A DNA stretch of 64,000 nucleotides from Parasponia andersonii (lineage: Eukaryota > Streptophyta > Magnoliopsida > Rosales > Cannabaceae). This document shows positions 22,911 through 34,187 of the stretch, in pieces (within the stretch, counting starts at the first letter, position 1; the number at the start of each line of letters is the position of its first letter). The notes beneath the pieces were generated by a model. The model saw nothing but the letters and a program-made list of their open reading frames with translations. It made no database searches and was not told where the DNA came from. Made by a program: the position numbers and the translations under genes. The stretch is from contig JXTB01000043.1 in NCBI GenBank assembly GCA_002914805.1, positions 1,134,860 through 1,198,859 on the forward strand, given 5' to 3'.

Positions 22911-25073
22911 TTGAAAGCTATTTTTCCAAATCTAGAAAAAAAAAAAGCACGTTTAACTATAATAATTAGAAGATGACAGTGTTTGACCTCATACGAGTAT
23001 TGAACCAATTGCAATATCAAAATAACAATTTGATAAAAGAAACAATCATATGCCTCATGAAATCTAAATCTAGGAAAAAGAGAGAGACAATTTGCTAGAG
23101 TTGAGAGAGAAAAAGTTAGAGGGAGGAGAATAGATAGTTAGAGGGAGCAGAATAGATCTTAGAGAGAGAGAGAGAGAGAGAACATGGAGTGAAATAAGGG
23201 GGAGTTAATTATCCATCTAAAAAGCTGAAGCATGACAGAAGTGCATTTTTTTTTTTTAAATGCCAATTATTTCTCTCACCAATCACTCCTAAAATCGTCA
23301 TTTTCAGAAAGACCCTTCAAGAGTTATTTGCACCGAAACACTACTATTAAGACTTATTTGGGAAAAAGGATACAAGTATGACTAATTTCGGCCTAAATGA
23401 TATTTTTATGATTTTTTTAAATGACTGACTTGTTAAAGCTTTTGATAATTATTTATGACATTTCCAGCTATTTTTCATGGTCAAAAAGTTTTTAATACTC
23501 CAAAAAATGTCATTTGGGCCCAAATTATTCCTATCCATGTCCTTTCCCTGGTCCATCTCCCTCTGAATTACTCCTAATTGAGCATTTTTCCTTAATCATG
23601 ACAGGCTAATGACATTCACGCCAGAGGCCCAAAGGTTTTACATGGTTCCACGAGCACAACACAAGGGATTTAGTAGTCAAATACCACTTATAAAGGTACA
23701 AAATTTTTCATACCTATTAACTATCATTTTTAGCAGCTAAATTCTCTACGGAATTGATTTTTGGTTGGGCAACCAATTAACAAAACTGATTTAAATAAAA
23801 ATAAAAATAAAAGTGGTACAAATTAGAGTGCATAACATAATTGCTAGAGCAATGCTATAAGTCACTAGTGATGCTTAGGACCACAATGACATGTCTGTTT
23901 GTTACTGGATGATTTAATTAATAAATTAGGTCCTACTTAAACTCTAATTAAATTATAATTATAATTAGCTAGTGATAGACTGACACATCGTTATGATGCT
24001 GGTTATCACTAGTGCACTATAGAATTATTCTAATTGTTATAAGTAATTAGTTGGATCTAAGAAGTGGTATTGCCATGCAGTTCAGTGTTATACTTCATTT
24101 TTGTATGTATCCCTGTCAAAAGAAGGGGTTTGTTTCCATTGGCGTTCCAGTTCCTCGAACCATGGGTTACGCGTTTCGGCTATAGATAAATTTTGTGCCA
24201 CGGATTTAGAGTAATGGCTTTGAACTTCAAACTTTAGAGCTATCCATCTTATATGGAAACTTGTCCTTATATTAGAACAATTAACAATAAGAGCTTGGTT
24301 AAATTTACTTTTGTTTTCCGTTTTTTTTTTTTTTTTCAATAGAAAAATGAATTTTTTTTTTTTGAAGTTCACTTGGCCTACTTGAATACACTTTTATTTT
24401 CTATTTAAATAAACAAAAATTTACAATTTTTTTTCTTGGAAAACATGGTTGGTAACATTGTTTTGGTTTTTCTATTTAAAAAAAATTGTAAACATTTTTT
24501 TTCAAAAAAATTTTAAACAAAAACTAAAACCAGAACATGGTATTTTTATAATTAAATTTTTGAGTAGCATTTTTGTAACTAAAGCATTAAAAATAGTATT
24601 TTTATAAATGGTATTTTCCAAATAAAAATTTAAAAATGATATTTTCTAAATAAATTGTTGAAAAGAGTATTTTATAATTTATTTTTATAGTTACTAAGCA
24701 TCTTTATGTTTTTTGTTTTTTAAAATTAAAAGTGATTTGGTGTGTTACCAAACAAGATTCTAATTTTTAAATTTTCAAAGCATAAACAAAATGTTTGTTT
24801 TTTTGTTTCATTTTTCATAAACAAAAAATTAAAAGTGTACCAAGTATGACCTTAATAAATTTATTTTTGTTTTTGATTTCTGTTATTGAAAATTGTTACC
24901 AAAATTTTCAAATAAAAAATGGCAAAATACTTTTATTTTTTTAAACAAACTTTAAAATAAATAAATAAATACATACATACATACATTTGTGCACTAGTAT
25001 TGTATATGTATACATAAATATAAGTCTATATGGCACTTTTTTGTTTCCAAAAACAAATAGTAAAATAAAATTT
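22911..25073. other. AT-rich intergenic DNA
   Basis: No gene is seen. A (GA)n microsatellite lies at 23159-23181 with GA-rich flanks from 23080, (TACA)n at about 24970-24985, and many A/T homopolymer runs at 24300-24960. Confidence 0.5.
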
Positions 25074-25420
25074 GCCAAGTACATTTCTTATTTTTAAAAT
25101 TTATAAACAAAAAAAAGCTTTTATTTTTATTTTCAATTTATTTAAACAAAAAATTAGAAGTAAATCTAAGCACGGCCTACGTCTCAAGATGTGTTTTCAT
25201 CATGCATGGTCTAAAACTATACGCTATCTAGAAATATTTCTATATTTATTTGCCAAGCACGTTTCTTATTTTCAAAATTTATAAACAAAAAGAAAGCTTT
25301 TATTTTTATTTTAAATTTATTTAAACAAAAAATTAGAAGTAAATCTAGCACGACCTACATCTCAAGATGTGTTTTCATCTTGCATGGTCTAAAACTATAC
25401 GCTATCTAGAAATATTTCTG
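25074..25420. repeat. 178-bp period tandem duplication
   Basis: The unit starting GCCAAGTACATTTCTTATTT at 25074 recurs at 25252, and both copies end CTATCTAGAAATATTTCT (to about 25241 and 25420). They differ at few positions, so the duplication is fairly recent. No coding role is seen. Confidence 0.85.
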
Positions 25421-25619
25421 GTTGCATATGCAATGTTGTGCGAATTTTAAATATATACAGAAAGAAAAGATTATAATGGGCTTTATAAGCTTTACTTGTG
25501 GTTCAGCCTTCCCGCTTGGGAAAAAAAAAAGAAAAAGAAAAAGAAATGATTGTATAGTGATTTATATATATTTCTGATGACGCTTATAGTACGAAAATGA
25601 AAGTGAGAAAAATTATGAA

Positions 25620-26040
25620 CACACAAATTTTGGGCTATTTACAAAATTCCAGGCCGAAGATACCAAAAATTGTAAGACTCAATTTTTTGAAAAATTCCGG
25701 ATTGATTTAGACAAATATCACTTTTCAAAATTATTATTAGAAAAATGACACTTTTAACAATATTTAGAAAAATACAATTTTTTTAAATTTGGCATTTTTC
25801 AGTTAACTAGCTTGGTTACTTAAAGTAGCCAATCCAGTTACTTGAAATAACTGTTCAAGTTATCTCAGGTAACTCGACTAGTTACCTTAAGTATCTCATG
25901 AATCAATAAAAATTGATATTTTTTTTAAATACTTTTACAAGTGGTATTTTTATAATTAAATCCCGAATTTTTCAGAACAATTTCTCCGGGATTTTTCAAT
26001 TTTTCTGAAAAAATACCATAAAAAATCAAATTTCCTCCAC
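25620..26040 (+). repeat. Dispersed repeat family, copy B
   Basis: It has the same word order as 14220-14610: GGGCTATTTACAAAATTCCA, GATACCAAAAATTG, AAGTATCTCATGAATCAATA and ACCATAAAAAATCAAATTTC near the end. Copy B has a longer middle with repeated AAGTAACT-like words. It is non-coding. Confidence 0.6.
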
Positions 26041-26682
26041 AAATTTTAGCTAGATCTAGATTTGTAATGGCCCTATTGTTCGTTATTATGTTTACGTGAC
26101 TTAGTACTCATAATCTATTGGGTTTTTGACATTTATACCTATCTTTTTAAAAATAATACCAAAAATGCGACTTTCAAAAAATAATGAAAATTCCGTACAA
26201 ATTTTGTTAGCATTTTTCTAAATATTTCAGTTAAAAAACACGGTGGTATTTTTATAATGGTGGCTGAGCCACTAACATTGGCTGATGGGGTTTGAGCCTC
26301 TATATTGACATTTTAAGTTTTTATTTTTCATTATTTTAATTTTCCAACTTTTTTTAAAAAAATTTATTCCTTTTTAATAATAGTTACAAATAAAAAAATA
26401 ATTTAGTTACTAACTTCCATTAACAAAATTAACTAAATTGGTCATTAGTTTCTTCTATTTTTTTTTATTATTTTTAATGCTATCTAAATGTAGAAATCAA
26501 ATTAGATACTAATTTCCACTAACAAAATTAAGCAAATTTGTCATTCATAATAATTTCCTCTTTTATTCTCAATTTTCTTCTTTTTTTATTTCAATTTATT
26601 TTTTCTTTTCCTATTTTTTAATTATTTTTCCCTTTCACCTTATTCTTAATTTTTTTAAGAAATACTAAATCTTTTTTTTTTT
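26041..26682. other. AT-rich spacer with a small duplication
   Basis: No gene is seen. A phrase with TTCCATTAACAAAATTAA and GGTCATTAGTTT (near 26425) recurs in changed form near 26510 (TTCCACTAACAAAATTAA, TTGTCATT). Confidence 0.45.
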
Positions 26683-27610
26683 TTGGTTCTATTCTTTTAT
26701 AAGTAAATCACAGGAAACTACAAAAGTATTTTAGAAACCGGTTTGGTTTCTTTTTAGTAGAATACTCTGTAAGTAAATAAATCAAAGAAAACTACAAAAG
26801 TTTTCTAGAAACTAGTTTGTTTTCTTCTAGCAAAATGCTCTATAGGTAAGTAAATCACGAGAAACTCAAAAAGTTTCTTAGAAACCAGTTTGGTTTTTTT
26901 TTTTTAGTAAAATATCTAGTACGTAAGTAAATCATAGGAAACGACAAAGGTTTCTTGGAAACTATTTTGGTTTCCTTTTAGCGAAATACCTCATATGTAA
27001 ATAAATCATACGAAACCACAAGAGTTTCCTAGAAACCAATTTGGTTTTCTTCTAACTAAATACCCTATAAGTAAATTACAGGAAGACACAAAGGTTTCTC
27101 GGAAACTAGTTTAGTTTCCTTCTAGTAAAATATCTTGTACGTAAGTAAATCACAGAAAATCACAGAGATTTTCAGGAAACTTGTTTAATTTATATGTAGC
27201 ATAATATCCTGTATGTAAGTAAATTACAGGAAACGACAAAAATTTCTTGAAAATCAGTTTTTTTTTTTTTTTTTAAGTGAAATACCCTATGGAGAAGTAA
27301 ATTATAGGCAATCGTAAAAGTTTCCTAGAAATCAATTTAGTTCCTTTTTAGTAAATTGCTCTGTTGCTAAGTAAATCACATGAAATCACAAAGGTTTTCT
27401 GGAAACTAATTTGGTTTCTTTTTAGTAAAATGCCATATATATAAGTAAATCACAGTTAACTGCCAAAGTTTCCTAAAAACTAGTTTAGTTTTCTTTTAGT
27501 AAAATATATTATATGTAAGTAAATCATAGAAAACCACAAAAATTTATGGAAACCAGTTTAGTTTTTTTATTGCAAAATGCCCCGTGAGTAAATAAATTGA
27601 CGAGAAATTC
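26683..27610. repeat. About 74-bp minisatellite, some 13 tandem units
   Basis: The anchor AAGTAAATCA (with variants) starts near 26701, 26771, 26848, 26925, 27000, 27069, 27143, 27217, 27295, 27369, 27443, 27517 and 27589. Spacing is 69-78 bp and mostly 74. Each unit continues with GGAAACCACAAAAGTTTC, then AGAAACCAGTTTGGTTTC and TTTTAGTAAAATACC-like sequence. The AAAGTTTCC...GGAAACTAGTTTGGTTTCC words pair within and between units. The units are diverged, so the array is old. No gene is seen. Confidence 0.92.
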
Positions 27611-28319
27611 TATAAATCTAAAAGCAAAAACTTTCTTTATAGGTAATATTAAGTTTCTACACACATGTTCCAACTATTCTAGATTTCAAAAAAAAAAAAA
27701 GAAAAGAAAAGAAATTGTTATAACATATAAGTATTGTCTCAATAACCACTAGAAACATAAAACAATGTTATGTACACCCACTATAGTATAAATTTATATG
27801 ATCAAAGCTAACTTGAATAAGAACAAGATAACAAAGACATCTAAGTAATAAGACATGCATTCACGAGGAGATCTAGTTGGCCGAAGCAACTTTAGTATAT
27901 ATCATATTCTATTTCAATGTTAGAATCTAGCATAAAGAGAAGTGTAAGGAGATAGCCATGATTGGAAGATTTGGCCTACAACAATTAGGTGAGGTATTGA
28001 ACAGAGGTGTCAGAGAATATGATTAAGTTGTCAAATTAAGCAATTATATTTTTGAAATAAAAACAACAGAAATATATATTGTTAGCTAAGTTTATAATCA
28101 GGAATACAATTAAGCAATGGAATCCATAAAAGACTACAAATTTAGGCAACATCTACATCCCAAAGAATTTGAAAGAAATAGTATCCTATATGAGTTTATT
28201 AAATGGTAAATACCTACCACAATTGCCAAAGCAATAGTGTAACCACAAAAGTAGTGACTACAAGTAAACAAGATATTTTCTTATAAACACTAGGATGAAA
28301 ATTAATGGTACATATTTAT
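27611..28319. other. AT-rich intergenic DNA
   Basis: No gene or repeat of note was seen apart from an A run near 27690-27705. Confidence 0.45.
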
Positions 28320-28760
28320 TTATAAAACAAATTGAGAAAGGAAATCCTTTACCGACATTTTGTCAAACATTAAGCGGACGTCTTCCATATGGCTATATTT
28401 TATATATATCTTCAAGCAGGCGTCTTCAGTTTCAACTCCACAAGCTCTAGAAGTGTCCATACACACCTCATCAAAATATATACTCAGCAAGCAATGAAGC
28501 AATCAAAACACAATAAAATCAACTCCATTAATAATAAAATAAATTTAAAATCCGTTTTTTGTGTATTTGACGAAGTGAAAATTAAAGGCAGAAAAAGAAG
28601 AAGAAGACTTACTCGGCATTGAGGATCTAGAAGTCTTGAGAAGAAGACGAAATGGTGAGCAGCGAGAAATGAGATGAGATCGAAAATACTAGGGTTAGGA
28701 TTAGGATGCTCCACTGAGTCTGAGATCAGCTGCCATGGCTTCTAGCCTGTGTCCTTTTTC
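28320..28760 (-). pseudogene. Exon-like relic, possibly from a PPR-type gene
   Basis: The minus-strand frame 28502-28320 reads CGVETEDACLKIYIKYSHME then DVRLMFDKMSVKD. This resembles the pentatricopeptide phrase 'nALIxMYxKCGxxEDARxxFDxMxxRD', but several consensus residues are missing. Upstream, at 28735-28600, are an ATG, a CT-rich leader and a GTAAGT donor-like site, as in a gene start. No long frame joins them, so this is at best a decayed gene or a chance match. Confidence 0.25.
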
Positions 28761-28795
28761 CGCTTGAGCATTCGAGGAAGATAAAAGGAGTCGTA

Positions 28796-28801
<6 letters not shown>

Positions 28802-28834
<33 letters not shown>
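28802..28834. repeat. (TA)n microsatellite
   Basis: About 16 TA units without interruption. Confidence 0.9.
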
Positions 28835-28836
<2 letters not shown>

Positions 28837-29414
28837 TATTTTTTCTCTAAGAAATCGTATGAAAATAATGGAAACGAGAAGATAGTAATGTTGGTATTAA
28901 TTTTTAAAAGATCGTAGTACGTGTCATTTTTTATGACTATTTTGGTTTGGGCTAGTACATATACTGAGATATTATATACAAAAAAATGGTGCATGTATTG
29001 AGCTAGTATACTCATCAAAACTATCAGTGATGTCCAGAGTCTATTGCGCGCTTTTTATGCAAGCATGAAATTAGGTAAGTATCATTAAAGTTATTTACTT
29101 TTGGATAAATTGAATTCCCCTTCTCCCCCCAAATTACTGAGCTTTTTATGCAAGTGTTTACCTTTGGATAAATTGTATTCCCTTCCGTAATTATTTATTT
29201 GGTATACACAATTTTGCCCCTTAAATTATTTTTCATTGCATAAATTCCTCTTATATTATTCAGATATTGAAAAGTTAGTCATTCAATTATTCAATTAGCT
29301 TTCCGTGTATATATTGGACGGAATGCTCAGTGGCACTTATTTTTTCAATAATAATTTGCTATTTAAATCTAGTTAAACTTCTTTCTTTCCTTCTCTCTCC
29401 TCCTTTATGCTTTC

Positions 29415-29418
<4 letters not shown>

Positions 29419-29448
<30 letters not shown>
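29419..29448. repeat. (CT)n microsatellite
   Basis: Fifteen CT units lie about 25 bp upstream of the ATG at 29474 and 60 bp upstream of the one at 29508. CT runs are common in plant leaders, so this may have been part of a 5'UTR. Confidence 0.9.
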
Positions 29449-29450
<2 letters not shown>

Positions 29451-29473
29451 ACTCACACTCTCACTCAACTAAA

Positions 29474-29618
29474 ATGGTATCCGTGGCATGCGATTCTAAG
29501 CTCTCTAATGGCTTTCTCAGGTCTTAATCTTGTTGAAGAATTCGATCGTTTCATTGAGGTCGCCAATGATGGAGACAAGAAGATCATTGTAGAGGAGAAA
29601 ACAAGCTCTGTACTATAA
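29474..29618 (+). pseudogene. Short unrecognised coding relic
   Basis: Two overlapping frames follow the CT-rich leader. An ATG at 29474 gives 17 codons (MVSVACDSKLSNGFLRS). An ATG at 29508 gives 36 codons beginning MAFSGLNLVEEFDRFIEVAN and ending EEKTSSVL. The acidic second frame and G/C-richer codons stand out from the AT-rich flanks, so this may be the start of a truncated gene. I do not recognise it. Confidence 0.2.
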
Positions 29619-30303
29619 ACCTCCTTAACCCCAAAACCACAATGTTTATTCAAAAATGTGGGTTTTGACTTCAAGATGTGGACTTTTTTGGGTTATTGCG
29701 ACCCCGATGTTCTCACAAATTGGGATCGCTTCAATTGTTTGGAAATTTTGATTTATTTATGCTTGGTAATCCAAATTTTTGGGTTGTCGGAATTCCCCAA
29801 GGTCTTTATGATTTTTTCAAAAATCTAAATTAGTTTCCTTTCTCAATACTTTAAACTAAGTGTTTTTTTTTTTTGACTTTTTTTGGTAAGTAGTTATTTA
29901 TGGATGGAAAGTAAAATCAAGTTCTCAGTTAATGCTCCTCCAAAAACAAAAACAAAAAAATCAAAATTAATCAATCAAAGCCTCACTATTGTCGGAAGAG
30001 AGTTAGAGGTGCAAAAGGGAGAGAGGGAGAGAAAGGAGGAAAAAGAGAGAATTAATGGATTATCTTTTTTCATATTCATTTTCTTTATTTAACTCATTAA
30101 AAAAACTATTAAGTAATAAATATTCCAGAAAAAAATATTTAAATGAACACCATGTCAGCAATTCATCTATTTATATAGCTGATAACTAATAGGAAGACTA
30201 ACTTTTCAATATTTAAATAATACAAGGGGAATTTAAGGGAAAAAAATAATTTAAAGGATAAAATTCTGCATAGCCAATAATTCGGACGGGAAGGGAAAAG
30301 TAC
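29619..30303. other. AT-rich intergenic DNA left of the copia element
   Basis: No gene is seen. A purine-rich patch (GGGAGAGAGGGAGAGAAAGG) lies near 30018-30040. Confidence 0.45.
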
Positions 30304-30488
30304 AATTTGTCCTTTACCTTTTTGTTATTTTGTTTGTTAGTTTTGCTTTTAATAGTAAAGGTAGAATAGTCTTTTTCCTTCTCACGTACAATTCTATTTA
30401 AGTTTTTTTTTTCTTTTCTCTTATACAAATCAATAAGAACCATAACCTTCAAATTTTTTCATTTTCTCTTTTTTCTATCTTTCTCACA
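30304..30488 (+). repeat. 5' LTR of the copia relic
   Basis: It matches the 3' LTR at 35893-36119 over a series of shared words: TTTGTTTGTTAGTTTT, TAGTAAAGGTAGAATAGTC, CTTCTCACGTA, AATCAATAAGAACC, CCTTCAA and the end TCTTTCTCACA. It is shorter than the 3' LTR, which has an extra ACGTATGATTTTCG segment and a long T run. The left edge is poorly conserved and approximate. Confidence 0.7.
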
Positions 30489-30503
30489 TAATATCAAAGA
30501 AAC
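30489..30503 (+). other. Primer-binding site of the copia relic (initiator tRNA-Met type)
   Basis: Right after the LTR's CA end stands TAATATCAAAGAAACGA. It resembles the usual plant copia site TGGTATCAGAGC, which is complementary to initiator methionine tRNA, with transition changes. This fixes both the LTR end and the element's orientation. Confidence 0.65.
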
Positions 30504-30793
30504 GATCTTGATGACTTTGAATTATAATATTATAAAAGGAAGTATAATCTCATACACGAGTTTCACGAATCTACAAATTTTTTGGGCTTGATTGTATAAT
30601 TTTAGTCCATATATTTTTTGTTTGTTTCGCTTGCGATCACCCTCCTTTTTATTCAATCTCCTGTTTTTACTTATTTATTTGATTCTGGTATTTTTTTTTT
30701 CGCTTCCTCTCTAATTTGCATTTTCTGTTTTTGTTAGAAGTTGTTTATTGTTCTTTTGCAATGGCCGGTGATGTTATAGTTATTTACTTTTTT

Positions 30794-31243
30794 GACCCTC
30801 ACTATATTCTAGGAAAACATAAATTACAGAGCATAATGTACTAAATTTCTACATGAGGTCAGATGACAAAAGAAGCACTACCAAAGACTCGTAAGGAAGA
30901 ATAATTAGGAGCATATCTATATAACTTTTTAAATGGTGATAAACCTGAGATGATGGGATTTCATTGATTATGTGAACTGCAGTAAGTACTGTTCCCTTTT
31001 CCCCCTAAAAAATACTAGGAATATAGGCAAACAACAAAAGAGAACGAGCGGTTTCAACAATATGCCTATATTTCCTTTCAATAATTTCATTCTACACTGG
31101 AGTGTCTGTATAAGATGTTTGATGGCTAGTCTTATCTAAAGTAAGTAATTCAGAAAATTCATTCATAAGTATATACACCATCCAAATCATCGAAAGCATT
31201 TAATAATAGCAAAATTTTGTGTTTTGATAAAGGTCCTAAATGC

Positions 31244-31302
<59 letters not shown>

Positions 31303-31861
31303 AAACTCACAACGATATTTCATAAGATAACCCAACAATAACAAGTATAATTGTCAATGAAAGATTTATAATATTGAGAGACCCTCCTTTTGTAGGAATT
31401 GAAGAAGGGCCCTAAACATCATAGTGAACTCAATCAAATGGTGCAATAGAAAATAAGATAATTCGATTAAAAGATAATGCAAAACATTTTGCCAACTTAT
31501 TACCACTACAATAATATCATGTGTTTGTAAATCTCCTAATGCTCATGTAGAGGCTGAGTATTTCAAATGAGAAGACGAAATATGGCCTAAATAAGAATAC
31601 TATAAATAAAAATTAGAAGAAAAGGAACTCATATGCAATGAAGATAAATCAAAACTCGATACAACAATAGTAGGTACTCTCAGCTCGTCTAAAACATATA
31701 ATCCTCTATGTCTATGGCCTGTCCCAATTAGTTTTTGAGATTTCGGATCCTGTACATGACAATGACAAAAAGTAGAAGGAAAAAAAACTGAATAAGTAGA
31801 GTCACATAGTTGACCAACAGAAACAAGATTTAATGAAAGATTTGGGAATATGATAAACATT
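30794..31861 (-). pseudogene. Inverted copia pol block: pre-integrase and integrase core
   Basis: Read on the minus strand from 31861 down. It starts with a pre-integrase domain (PNLSLNLVSVGQLCD, VQDPKSQKLIGTG) and LGHISSSHLKY with the preceding Trp replaced by a stop. Then come KLAKCFALSFN, APFD, PTKGGS and YLMKYRCEFLNIY. A (TA)n run at 31248-31298 cuts in. Beyond it integrase resumes with HQTSYTDTPV, ERKYRHIVETARSLLLFAYI, a TAVHIINEIPSS phrase and finally FLEYSEGQK at about 30794-30820. Several frameshifts and stops occur. The next residues expected in the protein (GYxCYDPVxxK) lie on the plus strand from about 31866, so the block is flipped relative to the rest of pol. Confidence 0.8.
31248..31298. 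repeat. (TA)n microsatellite inside the inverted integrase block
   Basis: About 25 TA units split the integrase core between the YRCEFLNIY phrase and the HQTSYTDTP phrase, so it expanded within former coding sequence. Confidence 0.9.
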
Positions 31862-33237
31862 AGAAAAGGATATTGTTATTTTGATCCAGTTACTCAGAAG
31901 TTATATGTGTCATGTCATATTTGTTTCTTGAGCATATACCATTCTTTTCTTGAGCATATACTATTCTTGCTAGCTCCTATAATCTCACGAAGTCTGATTT
32001 AATTCACATTGACCCATTCTCTGATGATCAAGAGAGTAAGTCTTCCCAAATCCCTAACATTGTAGATATCAGTACTTTAGTCCCTAATATTCTTGACATT
32101 TCCTCTCTCTTTGTGGCTCTCCAAGCTCTTCTTGAGATTGTTGATCCTCTTCATTCTTCTTCTCCTTGTTATCCTAAATATACTTATAAGTCCACACAAT
32201 TACCTGATTTTTCTTATTCTTGTTGTTCGAGTACTTTTACTTTCTTTTTTACCTCTATTACCAACCTTTCTAAGCCTTTATCTTATAGAGAGATAGTTAT
32301 TGATCTTCTTTGGTAACAGGCTATAGCTTAGGAACTCTTCACTTTACATGAGACAGGTATGTGGGATTTGATACCCTTACTACCTGGTAAGTATATGATC
32401 GATTCTCATTGGGTCTATAAGATCAAGAACAAGTCTGATGAGTCTATTGAGAGATACAATGCTCGTTTGATTACTAAGAGTTTTTTACAATAATATGGTA
32501 TGGATTATGATGAGATTTTTGCTCTAGTTGCAAAAATGACTACTATTCGTACGCTCATTGCAGTAGCATTTATTCGTCGGTGATTATTACTATTGATCAT
32601 GTTGTTGGGATTGCAAAGCTGAATTTAGAATTAGCTTATCAATTTGATATGAAAAACTTGGGCTCTCTATGCTAATTTTTTGGGTATTGAAGTTACTTCC
32701 TCTTCGAAAGGTTATCTTTACTCATGGTCTAAGTACACAGCTGACATTCTTAAGCGTGCTTGTCTTATTGATAGTCAGATTTCTTAGACTCGGATTGCTC
32801 TTCTCTTGGGCTTAATATTAAATATTCTCCTATTGATAGTAAACTTTTACTAGATCGTAGTTTGTATCATACTATTATTGGTAGCTTAGTTTATTTCACT
32901 ATTACTTGCTTAGATATTGCATATGTTATTCATATTGTTAGTCAGTTTATTACCTCTCCTATTACGGTTTATTGGGCTATTATTCTTCGTATACTATGTT
33001 ATCTTTGAGGCACTTTATTTCAAAGTCTTTTACTTCCTCTTGGACTTCTACTTTGTAGCTGCATACATATTTGGATGCTGATTATGTTGGTGGTTATTTT
33101 GATCGTAAATCTACCAATGGATTTTGTATTTTGTTAGGTGATTCTTTTATTTTTTGGAAGAGTAAAATGCAAAGTGTTGTTTCGAAATCTTCCACAGAGG
33201 CTGAGTAACATGCTATGGCATCTACTACCATTAATAT
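31862..33237 (+). pseudogene. Copia integrase C-terminus, reverse transcriptase and RNase H (5' part), broken
   Basis: It starts KGYCYFDPVTQKLYVSCH, the C-terminal integrase segment, then FLEHIPFFS. The RT begins near 32277 with LSYREIVIDLLW, then TGMWDLIPLLPGKYMIDSHW, VYKIKNKSDESIERYNARL and YGMDYDEIFALVAKMTTIRT. A gap removes most of the palm; the expected YVDD-type motif was not seen. RNase H follows with TYLDADYVGGYFDRKSTNGF, DSFIFWKSKMQSVVSKSSTE and AMASTTINI, ending at the solo LTR. Stops interrupt all parts (for example TAA for Tyr in the TEAEY motif). RNase H resumes at 35577. Confidence 0.8.
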
Positions 33238-33970
33238 TGTCACAACTTAATGCCGGGGTCAGTGGCAGAATAGGTATTTCTTAAAATAGAAATAATAAAA
33301 TAAATAAATAAATAATACTCAATTAATTTAATATTTTACCCCAGAGTCTCTAACTTTTCAAAACTAGCCTCAACAAAATATTTAATTGAAAATAAAATCC
33401 TACAGTTATGCGTCACTTATTAAATATAGACAATAAATAAAATAATTATTTAATAGTCGTACGTCACAAATTATCTCATACTCAAATACCGACATAAGTA
33501 ATACAAACTATGTCTAGAACTCATATTCTAATTTATAAAGTTTAATGAAATCCAAATTCCTACTCAAATTTAAATATTTCACAAATCTCGTAGGAATTTA
33601 CTAAAATATAAATAAAGTAATTATTCTACAAATACTTCGGCCTAGTTCTTCTAGTCCAAATCACACTGAGTGCAACCTAAGGGGAAGGAAGAGGGTGAGT
33701 TTGTGCCCAGTAGAGAATCGTTTACAAGTTATATATATATATATAAAAATTATACTCATGTTGTAGGTCTTGCATGGTTAGTATTCCATTTAAACGCAGT
33801 TCACAAAACCCAAGTAGAAATCATAGTTCAACGGTTCAAACATTCCAAATTATTGTAAGATATCCATAAAACCAGTACATATCTATTCAAGCCAACATAT
33901 GACCATGTATGCAATTATGATGTCCAAAGTGTCCTAGTAGATCACTCGTAAGTCTGAGCCACTTAAAGAG

Positions 33971-34187
33971 GCGTTGTAAGTCCGATCACCCGATGTGGAG
34001 CATCGTAAATCCGATCACCCGATGTAGGGCATCGTAAGTCTGATCACCCGATGTAGAGCATCATAAGTCCGATCATCCGATATAGGACATCGTATGTCCG
34101 ATCACCCAATGTAGGGCATTGTAAGTCCGATCACCCGATATAGGGCATCGTAAGTCCGATCATCCGATGTAGGGCATCGTAAGTGTG
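33971..34187. repeat. 29-bp tandem repeat inside the solo LTR, about seven to eight units
   Basis: The unit AAGTCCGATCACCCGATGT continues AGGGCATCGT and recurs every 29 bp from 33978. Each unit contains CGATG-TAGGG-CATCG, a small hairpin. Most units differ at one to three bases. The array lies downstream of the LTR promoter on the minus strand, so it would be transcribed. Confidence 0.92.
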
